Assembly (NCBI GenBank): GCA_035515515.1
Contig: DATJBC010000184.1
Location: 1-12,502, forward strand
DNA length: 12,502 nucleotides
Reading direction: 5' to 3'
Origin: DATJBC01 sp035515515
GTDB lineage: Bacteria > Actinomycetota > Acidimicrobiia > Acidimicrobiales > UBA8190
In this document: positions 1 through 9,622 of the stretch, piece by piece
Layout of the letters: the number at the start of each line of letters is the position of its first letter
Numbering within the stretch: position 1 is the first letter of the stretch
The notes under the pieces: generated by a model
What the model was told of the DNA's origin: nothing
Database searches by the model: none
The model's input: the letters and a program-made list of their open reading frames with translations, nothing else
Translations under genes and position numbers: made by a program

Positions 1-1031
1 CCAAGGTGGGCCAGGTGGTGTTCCTGTCGGCCACCCCGGGCGCCTACGAGATCGACGTGTCCAGCCAGGTGGTCGACCAGGTCATCCGGCCCACGGGCCT
101 GGTGGACCCCGAGGTCGTGATCCAGCCCACCACCGGCCAGATCGACGACCTGCTGGAGCGGATCCGCCTAGCCGCCGACGCCGGTGGCCGGGTGCTCGTC
201 ACCACCTTGACCAAGAAGATGGCCGAGGACCTGACCGACTACCTCCTCGAGCTCGGAGTTCGGGTCCGGTACCTGCACTCCGACATCGACACCATCACCC
301 GGATCGAGCTCCTGCGCGACCTGCGCCTCGGGGAGTACGACGTGCTGGTGGGCATCAACCTCCTGCGGGAGGGCCTCGACCTTCCCGAGGTGCAGCTGGT
401 GGCCATCCTCGACGCCGACAAGACCGGCTTCCTGCGCTCGGCCTCGTCGCTCATCCAGACCATGGGCCGCGCGGCGCGCAACGTCGACGGCCTGGTGGTG
501 CTGTACGCCGACACCATCACCGACGCCATGCGCGAGGCCATCTCCGAGACCCAGCGCCGCCGGGCCCTGCAGCAGGCCTACAACGCCGAGCACGGCATCG
601 ACCCCACCACCATCCGCAAGGCGGTCACCGACATCCTCGAGCGCATCCGGCCCGCCGGGGCCGAGCCCCAGGCCACCCGGGGCGGCCGCGGGGGCCGGGC
701 CCGCCCCGGCACCCCCATGCGGGCCGGGCGCCCCCGGCACGACGGGGTGGGCGGGCGGCGCCCCCTGCCCGGCCGCCGGGCGGGCGCCGCCGGGGGGGTC
801 GACGCCATGGCCGAGCTGGCGGAGCTCCCGGTGGACGAGCTGCAGCGCCTCGTGGTCCGCCTGGAGCAGGAGATGCGCCTGGCGGCGAGCGAGCTGCGCT
901 ACGAGGAGGCGGCCCTGCTGCGCGACGACATCGCCGAGCTCCGCCTCGTCCTGGTCGAGTCCGAGGAGGCCCTGGGCGGCCCTCCTGCGGGCGCCGACGC
1001 GGCGCGCGTGGCCGCCACCCCCACCGCCTGA
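1..1031 (+). CDS. uvrB: UvrB, excinuclease ABC subunit B (5' end cut by window edge)
   Basis: UvrB is the damage-verifying helicase-like subunit of the UvrABC nucleotide excision repair nuclease; it is loaded on DNA by UvrA and then recruits UvrC. The reading frame is already open at base 3, so roughly the first 400 residues lie outside the window. The visible 340 or so residues begin at the SATPG motif. They continue through the RecA-like second helicase domain with VGINLLREGLD (about residue 115 of the fragment) and QTMGRAARN (151-159), which are near-identical to the family. A C-terminal UVR domain (about 276-319), the UvrA/UvrC contact helix pair, ends the protein. Between core and UVR domain lies a linker of about 55 residues rich in Gly, Arg and Pro, longer than the usual short linker. 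The stop is 53 bp before uvrA on the same strand. Identity is certain; only the start is unseen. Confidence 0.97.
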   Translation, partial: KVGQVVFLSATPGAYEIDVSSQVVDQVIRPTGLVDPEVVIQPTTGQIDDLLERIRLAADAGGRVLVTTLTKKMAEDLTDYLLELGVRVRYLHSDIDTITRIELLRDLRLGEYDVLVGINLLREGLDLPEVQLVAILDADKTGFLRSASSLIQTMGRAARNVDGLVVLYADTITDAMREAISETQRRRALQQAYNAEHGIDPTTIRKAVTDILERIRPAGAEPQATRGGRGGRARPGTPMRAGRPRHDGVGGRRPLPGRRAGAAGGVDAMAELAELPVDELQRLVVRLEQEMRLAASELRYEEAALLRDDIAELRLVLVESEEALGGPPAGADAARVAATPTA

Positions 1032-1071
1032 GCGGCGGGCGTCCCCTGCCCTCGCCACCGCGGCCCACCGG

Positions 1072-1077
1072 TATCCT
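1072..1077 (+). promoter_or_regulatory. candidate -10 element for a leaderless uvrA transcript
   Basis: TATCCT fits the actinobacterial TANNNT -10 pattern and ends 7 bases before the A of the uvrA ATG. That is the spacing expected if transcription starts at or one base before the start codon. No Shine-Dalgarno sequence is visible upstream of this ATG, which fits a leaderless mRNA. I see no good -35 hexamer 16-18 bases further upstream and no LexA-type palindrome in the 53-bp gap after uvrB. This is a pattern match only. Confidence 0.45.
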
Positions 1078-1084
1078 CGCCCCG

Positions 1085-4083
<2,999 letters not shown>

Positions 4084-4084
<1 letters not shown>

Positions 4085-4476
4085 TGGCCGTGGTGCGGCG
4101 CGAGCGCGTCGAGGCGTGGGTGCGGGCCTACGAGGAGGCGTGGCGCGCCCCGGGGACGGGGCGGTTGGCCGAGCTGTTCACCGCCGACGTGACCTACCTG
4201 CCGGGGCCGTGGGTGGCGCCGGTGCGGGGCCTGGTGGACCTGGCCGAGTTCTGGGAGGCCGAGCGGGCCGGGCCCGACGAGGGCTTCACCATGGCGAGCG
4301 ACGTGGTGGCCGTGGACGCCGACACGGCGGTCATCCGGGTCGAGGTGCACTACGACGACGAGGCCGTGGGGGTGTGGCGCGACCTGTGGGTGCTGCGCTT
4401 CACCGCCGGCGGGCGTTGCTCGGTGTTCGAGGAGTGGCCGCACGAGGCGGCACGGGGCGGCGCCGCCGTCAGGTGA
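4084..4476 (+). CDS. NTF2/SnoaL-like small protein, function unknown
   Basis: This 130-residue protein resembles the nuclear transport factor 2 / SnoaL-like cone fold, a widespread scaffold used as small enzymes or ligand-binding proteins. The N-terminal helix pattern (VEAWVRAYEEAWR), a LAELFTADVTYLPGPW segment and an alternating beta-rich second half ending in WVLRFTAGGRC followed by FEEWP are typical. I cannot name a catalytic residue or substrate. There is no signal peptide or membrane segment. Its ATG overlaps the uvrA stop by one base (TGATG), so translation is probably coupled to uvrA and expression shared; whether that reflects a repair-linked role is unknown. Its 3' end overlaps the 3' end of nadA on the other strand by 8 bp. 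It could equally be a passenger gene. Confidence 0.85.
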
Positions 4477-5584
4477 TGTCGAGCATGCGCTGGAGCGCCA
4501 CCGCCGCCCACGACGCCGTGTCGGGGTCGACGGTGATGCGGTTCACCACCTCGCCCGCCACCAGCCGCTCGAGGACCCAGCACAGGTGGGCGGCGTCGAT
4601 GCGGAACATGGTCGAGCACGGGCACACGAGCGGGTCCAGCGAGACCACCGTCTTGTCGGGGTGCTCGTCGGCCAGCCGCTTGACGAGGTGGATCTCGGTG
4701 CCCACGCCGATGACCGAGCCCGGCGCGGCGGCGCGCACCGCCTTGATGATGAAGTCGGTCGACCCGACCTGATCGGCCATGTCCACCACCTCGTGCGCGC
4801 ATTCGGGATGGACGACGACGACGCCGCCGGGATGCGCCTGGCGGAAGGCGTCGACGTGCTCGGGACGGAAGCGCTGGTGCACCGAGCAGTGGCCCTTCCA
4901 CAACAGGAGCGTGGCCTCCTTGATGTCGGCGTCGTCCAGGCCGCCCGCGTCCAGGCGCGGGTTCCACACCCGCATGTCCCGGGCGTCGTAGCCGAGCTCG
5001 AACCCGGTGTTGCGCCCCAGGTGCTGGTCGGGGAAGAACAGGACCTTGTCGCCCTGGGCCCGGCCCGTGCCGGCGGGGTCGAGCGCCCACGTGAGCACGG
5101 CACGGGCGTTGGACGAGGTGCACACCGCCCCGCCGTGGCGGCCCACGAAGGCCTTGAGGGCGGCCGAGGAGTTCATGTAGGTCACGGGTACCACCCGCTC
5201 CACGTCGGTCACCGCCGCCAGCGCCTCCCAGGCGTCCTCCACGGCGTCGATGTCCGCCATGTCGGCCATGGAGCACCCGGCGTTGAGGTCGGGGAGGACG
5301 ACCTGCTGGTGGGGCGCGGTGAGGATGTCGGCCGACTCGGCCATGAAGTGCACGCCGCAGAAGACGACGTAGTCGGCGTCGCGCCGGTCGGCGGCGATGC
5401 GCGACAGGCCGAAGGAGTCGCCCCGGGCGTCCGCCCAGCGCATCACCTCGTCGCGCTGGTAGTGGTGGCCCAGGACGAGCAGCCGTGGCCCCAGCGCCGC
5501 CTTGGCGGCGGCGATGCGGGCTGCCAGGTCCTCGGGTGTCGCGTGGCGGTACGGCTCGGGGAGCGCCCGTTGCAACCGGAACAT
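4469..5584 (-). CDS. nadA: NadA, quinolinate synthase
   Basis: NadA condenses iminoaspartate with dihydroxyacetone phosphate to quinolinate in de novo NAD synthesis, using an oxygen-sensitive 4Fe-4S cluster. At 371 residues it is the long Bacillus-type form. The motifs are intact: GHHYQRDEV (39-47), CGVHFMAE (76-83), NAGCSMADM (101-109), YMNSSAALKA (136-145), TSSNA (156-160), PDQHLGRNTG (185-194), KGHCSVH (230-236), HPEC (259-262) and CPCSTM (321-326). From family spacing the cluster ligands should be Cys104, Cys233 and Cys323. The start is chosen because MFRLQ precedes the conserved region and has a purine-rich ribosome site 7 bases upstream. The frame stays open further upstream, antisense to uvrC, but that is a GC-rich artefact. 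The usual partners nadB and nadC are not next to it; its neighbours are on the opposite strand, so it is probably transcribed alone. Confidence 0.97.
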   Translation of the reverse strand: MFRLQRALPEPYRHATPEDLAARIAAAKAALGPRLLVLGHHYQRDEVMRWADARGDSFGLSRIAADRRDADYVVFCGVHFMAESADILTAPHQQVVLPDLNAGCSMADMADIDAVEDAWEALAAVTDVERVVPVTYMNSSAALKAFVGRHGGAVCTSSNARAVLTWALDPAGTGRAQGDKVLFFPDQHLGRNTGFELGYDARDMRVWNPRLDAGGLDDADIKEATLLLWKGHCSVHQRFRPEHVDAFRQAHPGGVVVVHPECAHEVVDMADQVGSTDFIIKAVRAAAPGSVIGVGTEIHLVKRLADEHPDKTVVSLDPLVCPCSTMFRIDAAHLCWVLERLVAGEVVNRITVDPDTASWAAVALQRMLDIT

Positions 5585-5591
5585 GATCGGA

Positions 5592-5599
5592 CCCCCTTC
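5592..5599 (-). promoter_or_regulatory. ribosome binding site of nadA
   Basis: Read on the minus strand, GAAGGGGG lies 7 bases before the nadA ATG. It is a purine run partly complementary to the 16S rRNA tail, and it decides the start at 5584 against the longer open frame upstream. Confidence 0.6.
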
Positions 5600-5601
5600 G
5601 G

Positions 5602-5611
5602 GGAGCGCTCC
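5602..5611. promoter_or_regulatory. 10-bp perfect palindrome upstream of nadA
   Basis: GGAGCGCTCC reads the same on both strands and sits about 18-27 bases before the nadA start, just upstream of its ribosome site. It could be an operator half-site region or chance in GC-rich DNA. No known NAD regulator motif is recognised. Confidence 0.3.
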
Positions 5612-5715
5612 GATGTGTGGCCGGCGGGGACAGCCTGGTCGCCCATCCGCGGGGTTGTCGGCCTCGGAACGATATGTACGCCGGGGTACCAGGCCGGCGC
5701 TTGCTCGCGAGTGTA

Positions 5716-5740
5716 GGCGCCCGCCGGGCCCAAGGGCGCC
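5716..5740 (+). repeat. inverted repeat (possible hairpin) in the uvrC leader
   Basis: The arms GGCGCCC (5716-5722) and GGGCGCC (5734-5740) are perfectly complementary with an 11-base loop. If transcribed toward uvrC this would form a stable GC hairpin 67 bases before the start codon. No T-run follows, so it is not a standard intrinsic terminator. Confidence 0.5.
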
Positions 5741-5751
5741 CCCGCGGGCCT

Positions 5752-5773
5752 GCCGGGCGGCCGCCGGGCGGCC
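5752..5773 (+). repeat. perfect 11-bp tandem duplication upstream of uvrC
   Basis: gccgggcggcc occurs twice back to back (5752-5762 and 5763-5773). The junction also makes an inverted repeat, GGCCGCC (5759-5765) against GGCGGCC (5767-5773). It lies 34 bases before the uvrC start. Confidence 0.7.
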
Positions 5774-5800
5774 CGGCCGGGGTCCGCGGTACGGCACAGT

Positions 5801-5805
5801 GGAGG
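5801..5805 (+). promoter_or_regulatory. GGAGG motif abutting the uvrC start (atypical spacing)
   Basis: GGAGG is a perfect Shine-Dalgarno core but only one base (T5806) separates it from the GTG start, too close for normal use. No other ATG, GTG or TTG is available in frame: a TAG stop lies upstream at 5714-5716, and the GIY-YIG domain begins about ten codons downstream. The motif may be fortuitous and the mRNA leaderless. CACAGT at 5795-5800 has the A2 and T6 of a -10 element at leaderless spacing. Confidence 0.35.
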
Positions 5806-5806
5806 T

Positions 5807-7888
5807 GTGCGCACCCGCCCGGCCCCCAGCCAGGTCCCCGACGCCCCCGGCTCCTACCAGTTCCTGGACGGCGCCGGGCGGGTCCTGTACGTGGGCAAGG
5901 CCAAGTCGCTGCGCAGCCGCCTGGCCAACTACTTCGCCGACCCGGCCACCCTGCCCCCCCGCACGGCCCAGATGGTGGCCAGCGCGCAGCGCGTGGAGTG
6001 GATCCAGGTCGACAACGAGGTGGAGGCCATCCTCCTCGAGTACGCCCTCATCAAGCGGCACCGCCCCCGCTTCAACATCCGCCTGGCCGACGACAAGTCC
6101 TACCCCTCGCTGGCCGTGACGGTGGGCGACGAGTGGCCCCGGGCGGCCGTGGTCCGGGGGCGGCGCCGGGCCGGGGTGCGCTACTTCGGGCCCTACGCGC
6201 ACGTGGGGGCCATCCGCGACACCCTGGACCTGTTGCGGCGCACCTTCCCCGTGCGCACCTGCTCGGACAGCAAGCTCGAGCGCCACGTGAAACTGGGCAA
6301 GCCGTGCCTGTTGTTCCACATCGAGCGGTGCTCGGGGCCCTGCATCGGGGCGGTGGAGCGTGACCGCTACGACGCCATGGTGCGCGACCTCATGGCGTTT
6401 CTGTCCGGGGACACCGACGAGGTGGAGCGCCGGCTCACCACCGAGATGGAGGAGGCCGCCGGCTCCCTCGACTTCGAGCGGGCGGCCCGGTTGCGCGACC
6501 GGCTGCACACGCTGCACATGGCGTGCGAGCGCCAGCAGGTCGTCACCGACCGCCCCGAGGACCTCGACGTGGTGGGCATCGACGAGGACCCGCTCGAGGC
6601 GGCGGTGTGCGTGCTGCACGTGCGCCGGGGGCGCATCGTGGGGCGGCGCGGCTTCGTGGTGGACAAGGTCGAGGACCTGACCACCGCCCAGCTGGTGGGC
6701 CGGGTGCTGGAGGAGCTCTACGGCGAGGCCGTGCCGGCGCCGCCCGAGCCCCGCCGCGCCCGGGTGCGCGGCGGCGACAGCTCGGGGTGGACGTCGGGGG
6801 CGGGCGATCCGCGCTCGTGGGGGAGCGAGGGCGCCGCCGCGCCCGAGGTGCCCCGGCAGGTGCTCGTGCCCGTGACCCCCGACCCCGCCCCGCTCTACGA
6901 GGCGTTCCTGGCCGACCGCCGGGGTGGGCCCGTGGCGCTGCGGGTCCCGCTGCGGGGCGGCAGGCGGGCCCTGTTGCAGACGGCGGCGCGCAACGCCGGG
7001 GAGGAGCTCACCCGCCACCGCCTGCGCCGGGCCTCGGACCACGCCAGCCGGGCGCGCGCCCTGCAGTCGCTGCAGGAGGTGCTGGGCCTGCCCCATGCCC
7101 CCCTGCGCATCGAGTGCTACGACATGAGCCACCTGCAGGGCACCGACTACGTGGGGTCGATGGTGGTGCTCGAGGACGGGCTGCCCCGCAAGTCCGAGTA
7201 CCGCCGCTTCCGGCTCAAGGGCGTGGCGGGCAACGACGACTACGCGGCGATGGAGGAGGTCCTCACCCGGCGCCTGAGCGCCCTGCTCGCCGCGCGCCGC
7301 GAGACCAAGGGCGAGGACGCCGTGGCGGGCAGCGCCAAGGCCCGGCGCTTCGCCTACCCGCCCCAGCTGCTCCTGCTCGACGGGGGCAAGGGCCAGCTGG
7401 GGGTGGGGGTGCGCGTGCTCGAGCGCCTCGGCCTGGCCGAGGAGATCCCCGTGGCCGCCCTGGCCAAGTCCTTCGAGGAGGTCTACGTGCCCGGGCGCCC
7501 CGACCCCGTCCCCGTGCCGCGGGGATCCGACGCGCTGTTCCTCCTGCAGCGGGTGCGCGACGAGGCCCATCGCTTCGCCGTCACCTACCACCGCGACCTG
7601 CGGGGCAAGCGCATGACGGCCAGCGCCCTGGAGGGCGTGCCCGGGCTGGGCCCGTCCCGCCGCACCCGCCTGCTGCGCGAGATGGGCGGGGTGCGGGCGC
7701 TGCGGGGGGCCTCGGTCGAGGACCTGCGGGCCCTGCCCTGGCTCCCCGACGCCGTGGCCGAGGCCGTGCACGACCACCTGCACCGGCCCCGCCCGCCCCG
7801 GGGCGGGGTGCCGGGGGTGGCGGGCAACGGCGCCGCCCGGGGTACCCGGTTGGCGGCGGGGCTGGGCCAGGATGGGAGCGATGAGTGA
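5807..7888 (+). CDS. uvrC: UvrC, excinuclease ABC subunit C
   Basis: UvrC makes both incisions around a lesion marked by UvrB. This 693-residue protein has all expected parts. The GIY-YIG 3' nuclease domain has Tyr17, the YVG motif at 28-30 and Arg38. A four-cysteine region at Cys152, 167, 175 and 179 matches the spacing of the E. coli iron-sulfur ligands. A UVR domain (about 203-240) binds UvrB. The RNase H-like 5' nuclease has Asp439 (ECYDMSH), Asp525 (LLLLDGGKGQ) and His588 (RDEAHRFA), and a tandem helix-hairpin-helix follows (about 602-655). A Pro/Gly/Ser/Arg-rich linker (about 305-348) before the RNase H domain is longer than in mycobacterial UvrC. The GTG start is the only one available in frame. 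The gene opens the plus-strand cluster, and its last 8 bases overlap rapZ, implying coupled translation. Confidence 0.98.
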   Translation: MRTRPAPSQVPDAPGSYQFLDGAGRVLYVGKAKSLRSRLANYFADPATLPPRTAQMVASAQRVEWIQVDNEVEAILLEYALIKRHRPRFNIRLADDKSYPSLAVTVGDEWPRAAVVRGRRRAGVRYFGPYAHVGAIRDTLDLLRRTFPVRTCSDSKLERHVKLGKPCLLFHIERCSGPCIGAVERDRYDAMVRDLMAFLSGDTDEVERRLTTEMEEAAGSLDFERAARLRDRLHTLHMACERQQVVTDRPEDLDVVGIDEDPLEAAVCVLHVRRGRIVGRRGFVVDKVEDLTTAQLVGRVLEELYGEAVPAPPEPRRARVRGGDSSGWTSGAGDPRSWGSEGAAAPEVPRQVLVPVTPDPAPLYEAFLADRRGGPVALRVPLRGGRRALLQTAARNAGEELTRHRLRRASDHASRARALQSLQEVLGLPHAPLRIECYDMSHLQGTDYVGSMVVLEDGLPRKSEYRRFRLKGVAGNDDYAAMEEVLTRRLSALLAARRETKGEDAVAGSAKARRFAYPPQLLLLDGGKGQLGVGVRVLERLGLAEEIPVAALAKSFEEVYVPGRPDPVPVPRGSDALFLLQRVRDEAHRFAVTYHRDLRGKRMTASALEGVPGLGPSRRTRLLREMGGVRALRGASVEDLRALPWLPDAVAEAVHDHLHRPRPPRGGVPGVAGNGAARGTRLAAGLGQDGSDE

Positions 7889-8732
7889 CTTCCTGGTGAT
7901 CACGGGCATGTCGGGCGCGGGGCGCTCCACCGCGGCGGCCGCCCTGGAGGACGCCGGCTGGTACGTCATCGACAACATGCCGCCCTCGCTGCTCATCGAG
8001 GTCGCCGACGTGGTGGGCGGGCCGGGCTCCACCCACGAGCGCGTGGCGCTGGTGCTGGGCCGGGCCCGGGGGGCGGGGGTGGCCGAGGCGCTGCCCGCCG
8101 TGGAGGACCTGCGGGCCCGGGGCCATCGGGTGCGCATCGTCTACCTCGACGCCCCCCAGGACGTGCTCGTGCGGCGCTACGAGGGGACGCGCCGGCGCCA
8201 CCCCATCGCCGAGCGCCAGGTGGCCGAGGCCATCGCCGACGAGCGCCGCCTGCTCGAGCCCATGCGCGAGCAGGCCGACGTGGTGGTGGACACCGCCGAG
8301 CTCAACGTCAACCAGCTGCGCCAGCGCGTGACCGAGCTCTTCGGCGACGACGACGAGAGCGGCATGCGCACCTCGGTGGTGTCCTTCGGCTACAAGCACG
8401 GGCTGCCCCTCGACGCCGACGTCGTCCTCGACTGCCGGTTCCTGCCCAACCCCCACTGGGTGGAGAAGCTGCGCCCGCTGTCGGGCCTCGACGAGCCGGT
8501 GCGCGACTACGTGCTGTCCCAGGACGCCACCCACGACTTCCTCGACCGGGTGGAGGACCTGGTGGGCACGCTCCTGCCCGCCTTCGCCGAGGAGGGCAAG
8601 GCCTATCTGACGGTGGCCCTGGGGTGCACGGGGGGCCGGCACCGCTCGGTGGTGCTGGCCGACGAGCTGGCCCGGCGCCTGGCGGCCCGGGGGGCGAGCC
8701 CCATCGTGATCCACCGGGACATCGAGCGATGA
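7881..8732 (+). CDS. rapZ: RapZ (YvcJ), nucleotide-binding regulator / RNase adapter family
   Basis: RapZ proteins pair an N-terminal P-loop domain with a C-terminal domain. In E. coli that C-terminal domain senses glucosamine-6-phosphate and guides RNase E to the small RNA GlmZ; the role in actinobacteria is not settled. The 283 residues start with ITGMSGAGRST, a P-loop with Arg15 where Lys is usual, as also seen in mycobacterial homologues. DNMPP follows, then the C-terminal motifs FGYKHGLPLDADVVLDCRF and NPHW (about 168-193) and GCTGGRHRSV (about 247-256). I chose ATG 7881, with GGGAG just before it and inside the uvrC stop overlap; ATG 7872, adding MGA, is an in-frame alternative. The stop overlaps the yvcK start by ATGA, as in many Gram-positive genomes. 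Confidence 0.96.
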   Translation: MSDFLVITGMSGAGRSTAAAALEDAGWYVIDNMPPSLLIEVADVVGGPGSTHERVALVLGRARGAGVAEALPAVEDLRARGHRVRIVYLDAPQDVLVRRYEGTRRRHPIAERQVAEAIADERRLLEPMREQADVVVDTAELNVNQLRQRVTELFGDDDESGMRTSVVSFGYKHGLPLDADVVLDCRFLPNPHWVEKLRPLSGLDEPVRDYVLSQDATHDFLDRVEDLVGTLLPAFAEEGKAYLTVALGCTGGRHRSVVLADELARRLAARGASPIVIHRDIER

Positions 8733-9598
8733 GGGGCCCGGGGCCCACCGTGGTGGCCGTGGGCGGGGGCCACGGCCTGGCCGCCTCCCTGCGGGCCGTC
8801 CGCCGCTACGCCGGGTCGGTGACCGCCATCGTGTCGGTGGCCGACGACGGCGGGTCGTCGGGGCGCCTGCGCCGCCAGCTGGGCATCATGCCCCCCGGGG
8901 ACCTGCGCAAGTGCCTGGAGGCCCTGGCCCAGGACTCCTCGGCCCTGGCGGCCGCCTTCGGCCAGCGCTTCGAGGTGGGCGAGCTGGCCGGGCACGCCCT
9001 GGGCAACCTGGTCATCGCCGGGCTCATCACCGCCTGCGGCGACGTCCAGGAGGCCCTCGACGAGGCCGGCCGCCTCCTCGGGGCCGTGGGACGGGTGGTG
9101 CCGGCCGCGGCGGAGCCCGTGGTGCTCAAGGCCGAGTCCGACGCCGGCGAGATCGAGGGCCAGACGAACGTGATGCGCACCCCCCGCATCCGCCGGGTGT
9201 CGCTCGTCCCCGCCGACCCGCCCGCCCCCCCGGCCGCCCTCGAGGCCCTGGCCCGGGCGGACCAGGTGGTGGTGGGGCCGGGCTCGCTGTTCACCAGCGT
9301 GCTGGCCGCCGTGGCCGTGCCCGACATCGCCGAGGGCATCCGGCGCTCGCCGGGGCGGCGGGTGTACGTGGCCAACCTGCACCCCGAGGGCGAGGAGACG
9401 GCCGGCTTCGACGTGGCCGCCCACGTGGCCGCCCTGGCCGCCCACGGGGTCGAGGTGGACGTCGTGGTGGCCGACCCGGGCGCCATCGAGCTGGGCGACC
9501 CCGGGGTGCCGGTGGTGCGCGGGCCCCTGGCCAAGGCCAACGGGCGGGCGCACGACCCCGCGAGACTGGCGGCCGCCCTGGGCCGTCTGGTCGGATAG
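8729..9598 (+). CDS. yvcK: YvcK / CuvA-like protein (gluconeogenesis factor family)
   Basis: YvcK proteins bind UDP-sugars and are needed for normal cell shape and peptidoglycan synthesis on gluconeogenic carbon sources in Bacillus and mycobacteria (CuvA). The fold is related to the CofD 2-phospho-L-lactate transferases. The 289 residues show GGGHGLAASL (12-21), the hallmark ADDGGSSGRLR (38-48) with PPGD (55-58), a GHALGNLVIAGL segment, SDAGEIEGQTNV and VGPGSLFTSVLA. His15 replaces the Thr of many other YvcKs, which I believe is common in actinobacteria. It is somewhat shorter than mycobacterial CuvA, lacking a C-terminal extension. Start ATG 8729 overlaps the rapZ stop. Downstream, gap begins after only 24 bp, where whiA would be expected. 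Confidence 0.95.
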   Translation: MRGPGPTVVAVGGGHGLAASLRAVRRYAGSVTAIVSVADDGGSSGRLRRQLGIMPPGDLRKCLEALAQDSSALAAAFGQRFEVGELAGHALGNLVIAGLITACGDVQEALDEAGRLLGAVGRVVPAAAEPVVLKAESDAGEIEGQTNVMRTPRIRRVSLVPADPPAPPAALEALARADQVVVGPGSLFTSVLAAVAVPDIAEGIRRSPGRRVYVANLHPEGEETAGFDVAAHVAALAAHGVEVDVVVADPGAIELGDPGVPVVRGPLAKANGRAHDPARLAAALGRLVG

Positions 9599-9611
9599 GG
9601 ACTCCATGGCC

Positions 9612-9616
9612 AAGGG
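9612..9616 (+). promoter_or_regulatory. ribosome binding site of gap
   Basis: AAGGG lies 6 bases before the gap ATG at 9623, in the 24-bp gap after yvcK. It is weak but correctly spaced. No promoter is visible in this gap, so gap is probably co-transcribed with the genes upstream or served by a promoter inside yvcK. Confidence 0.45.
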
Positions 9617-9622
9617 CAGCGC

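Larger units (their letters stand above)
5585..5806. promoter_or_regulatory. divergent nadA / uvrC intergenic region
   Basis: This 222-bp gap between divergent genes must hold the promoters for nadA (leftward) and for the uvrC cluster (rightward). The only AT-rich patch is around 5668-5680 (aacgatatgtacg). It could supply a -10 element for either strand, for example TATCGT on the minus strand at 5674-5669. A TTGTCG at 5655-5660 resembles a -35 but is only 12 bases from the nearest plus-strand -10 candidate, so I cannot assign a full promoter. I looked for an actinobacterial LexA box (CGAAC-N4-GTTCG type) and found no good match. The uvrC-proximal half is extremely GC-rich and holds an inverted repeat and a tandem repeat, listed separately. 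Confidence 0.6.

Noticed and set aside
5655..5680. Possible LexA/SOS box or full promoter upstream of uvrC
   Set aside because: GGAAC-GATAT-GTACG lacks the needed half-site symmetry, and the -35/-10 candidates are only 12 bases apart.
7889..7930. Arg instead of Lys in the RapZ P-loop as a loss-of-function sign
   Set aside because: The mycobacterial homologue, as I recall it, also has Arg here, so it looks like a lineage variant of the family.
5585..8137. Very long minus-strand open frame that extends nadA to 1222 codons, antisense to uvrC
   Set aside because: The upstream part is low-complexity (His, Gly, Ala, Arg-rich) and is the shadow of uvrC in GC-rich DNA; the conserved NadA region starts right after 5584 with a ribosome site.
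9599..9622. Remnant of whiA between yvcK and gap
   Set aside because: Only 24 bases are present and none reads as a WhiA fragment in any frame.
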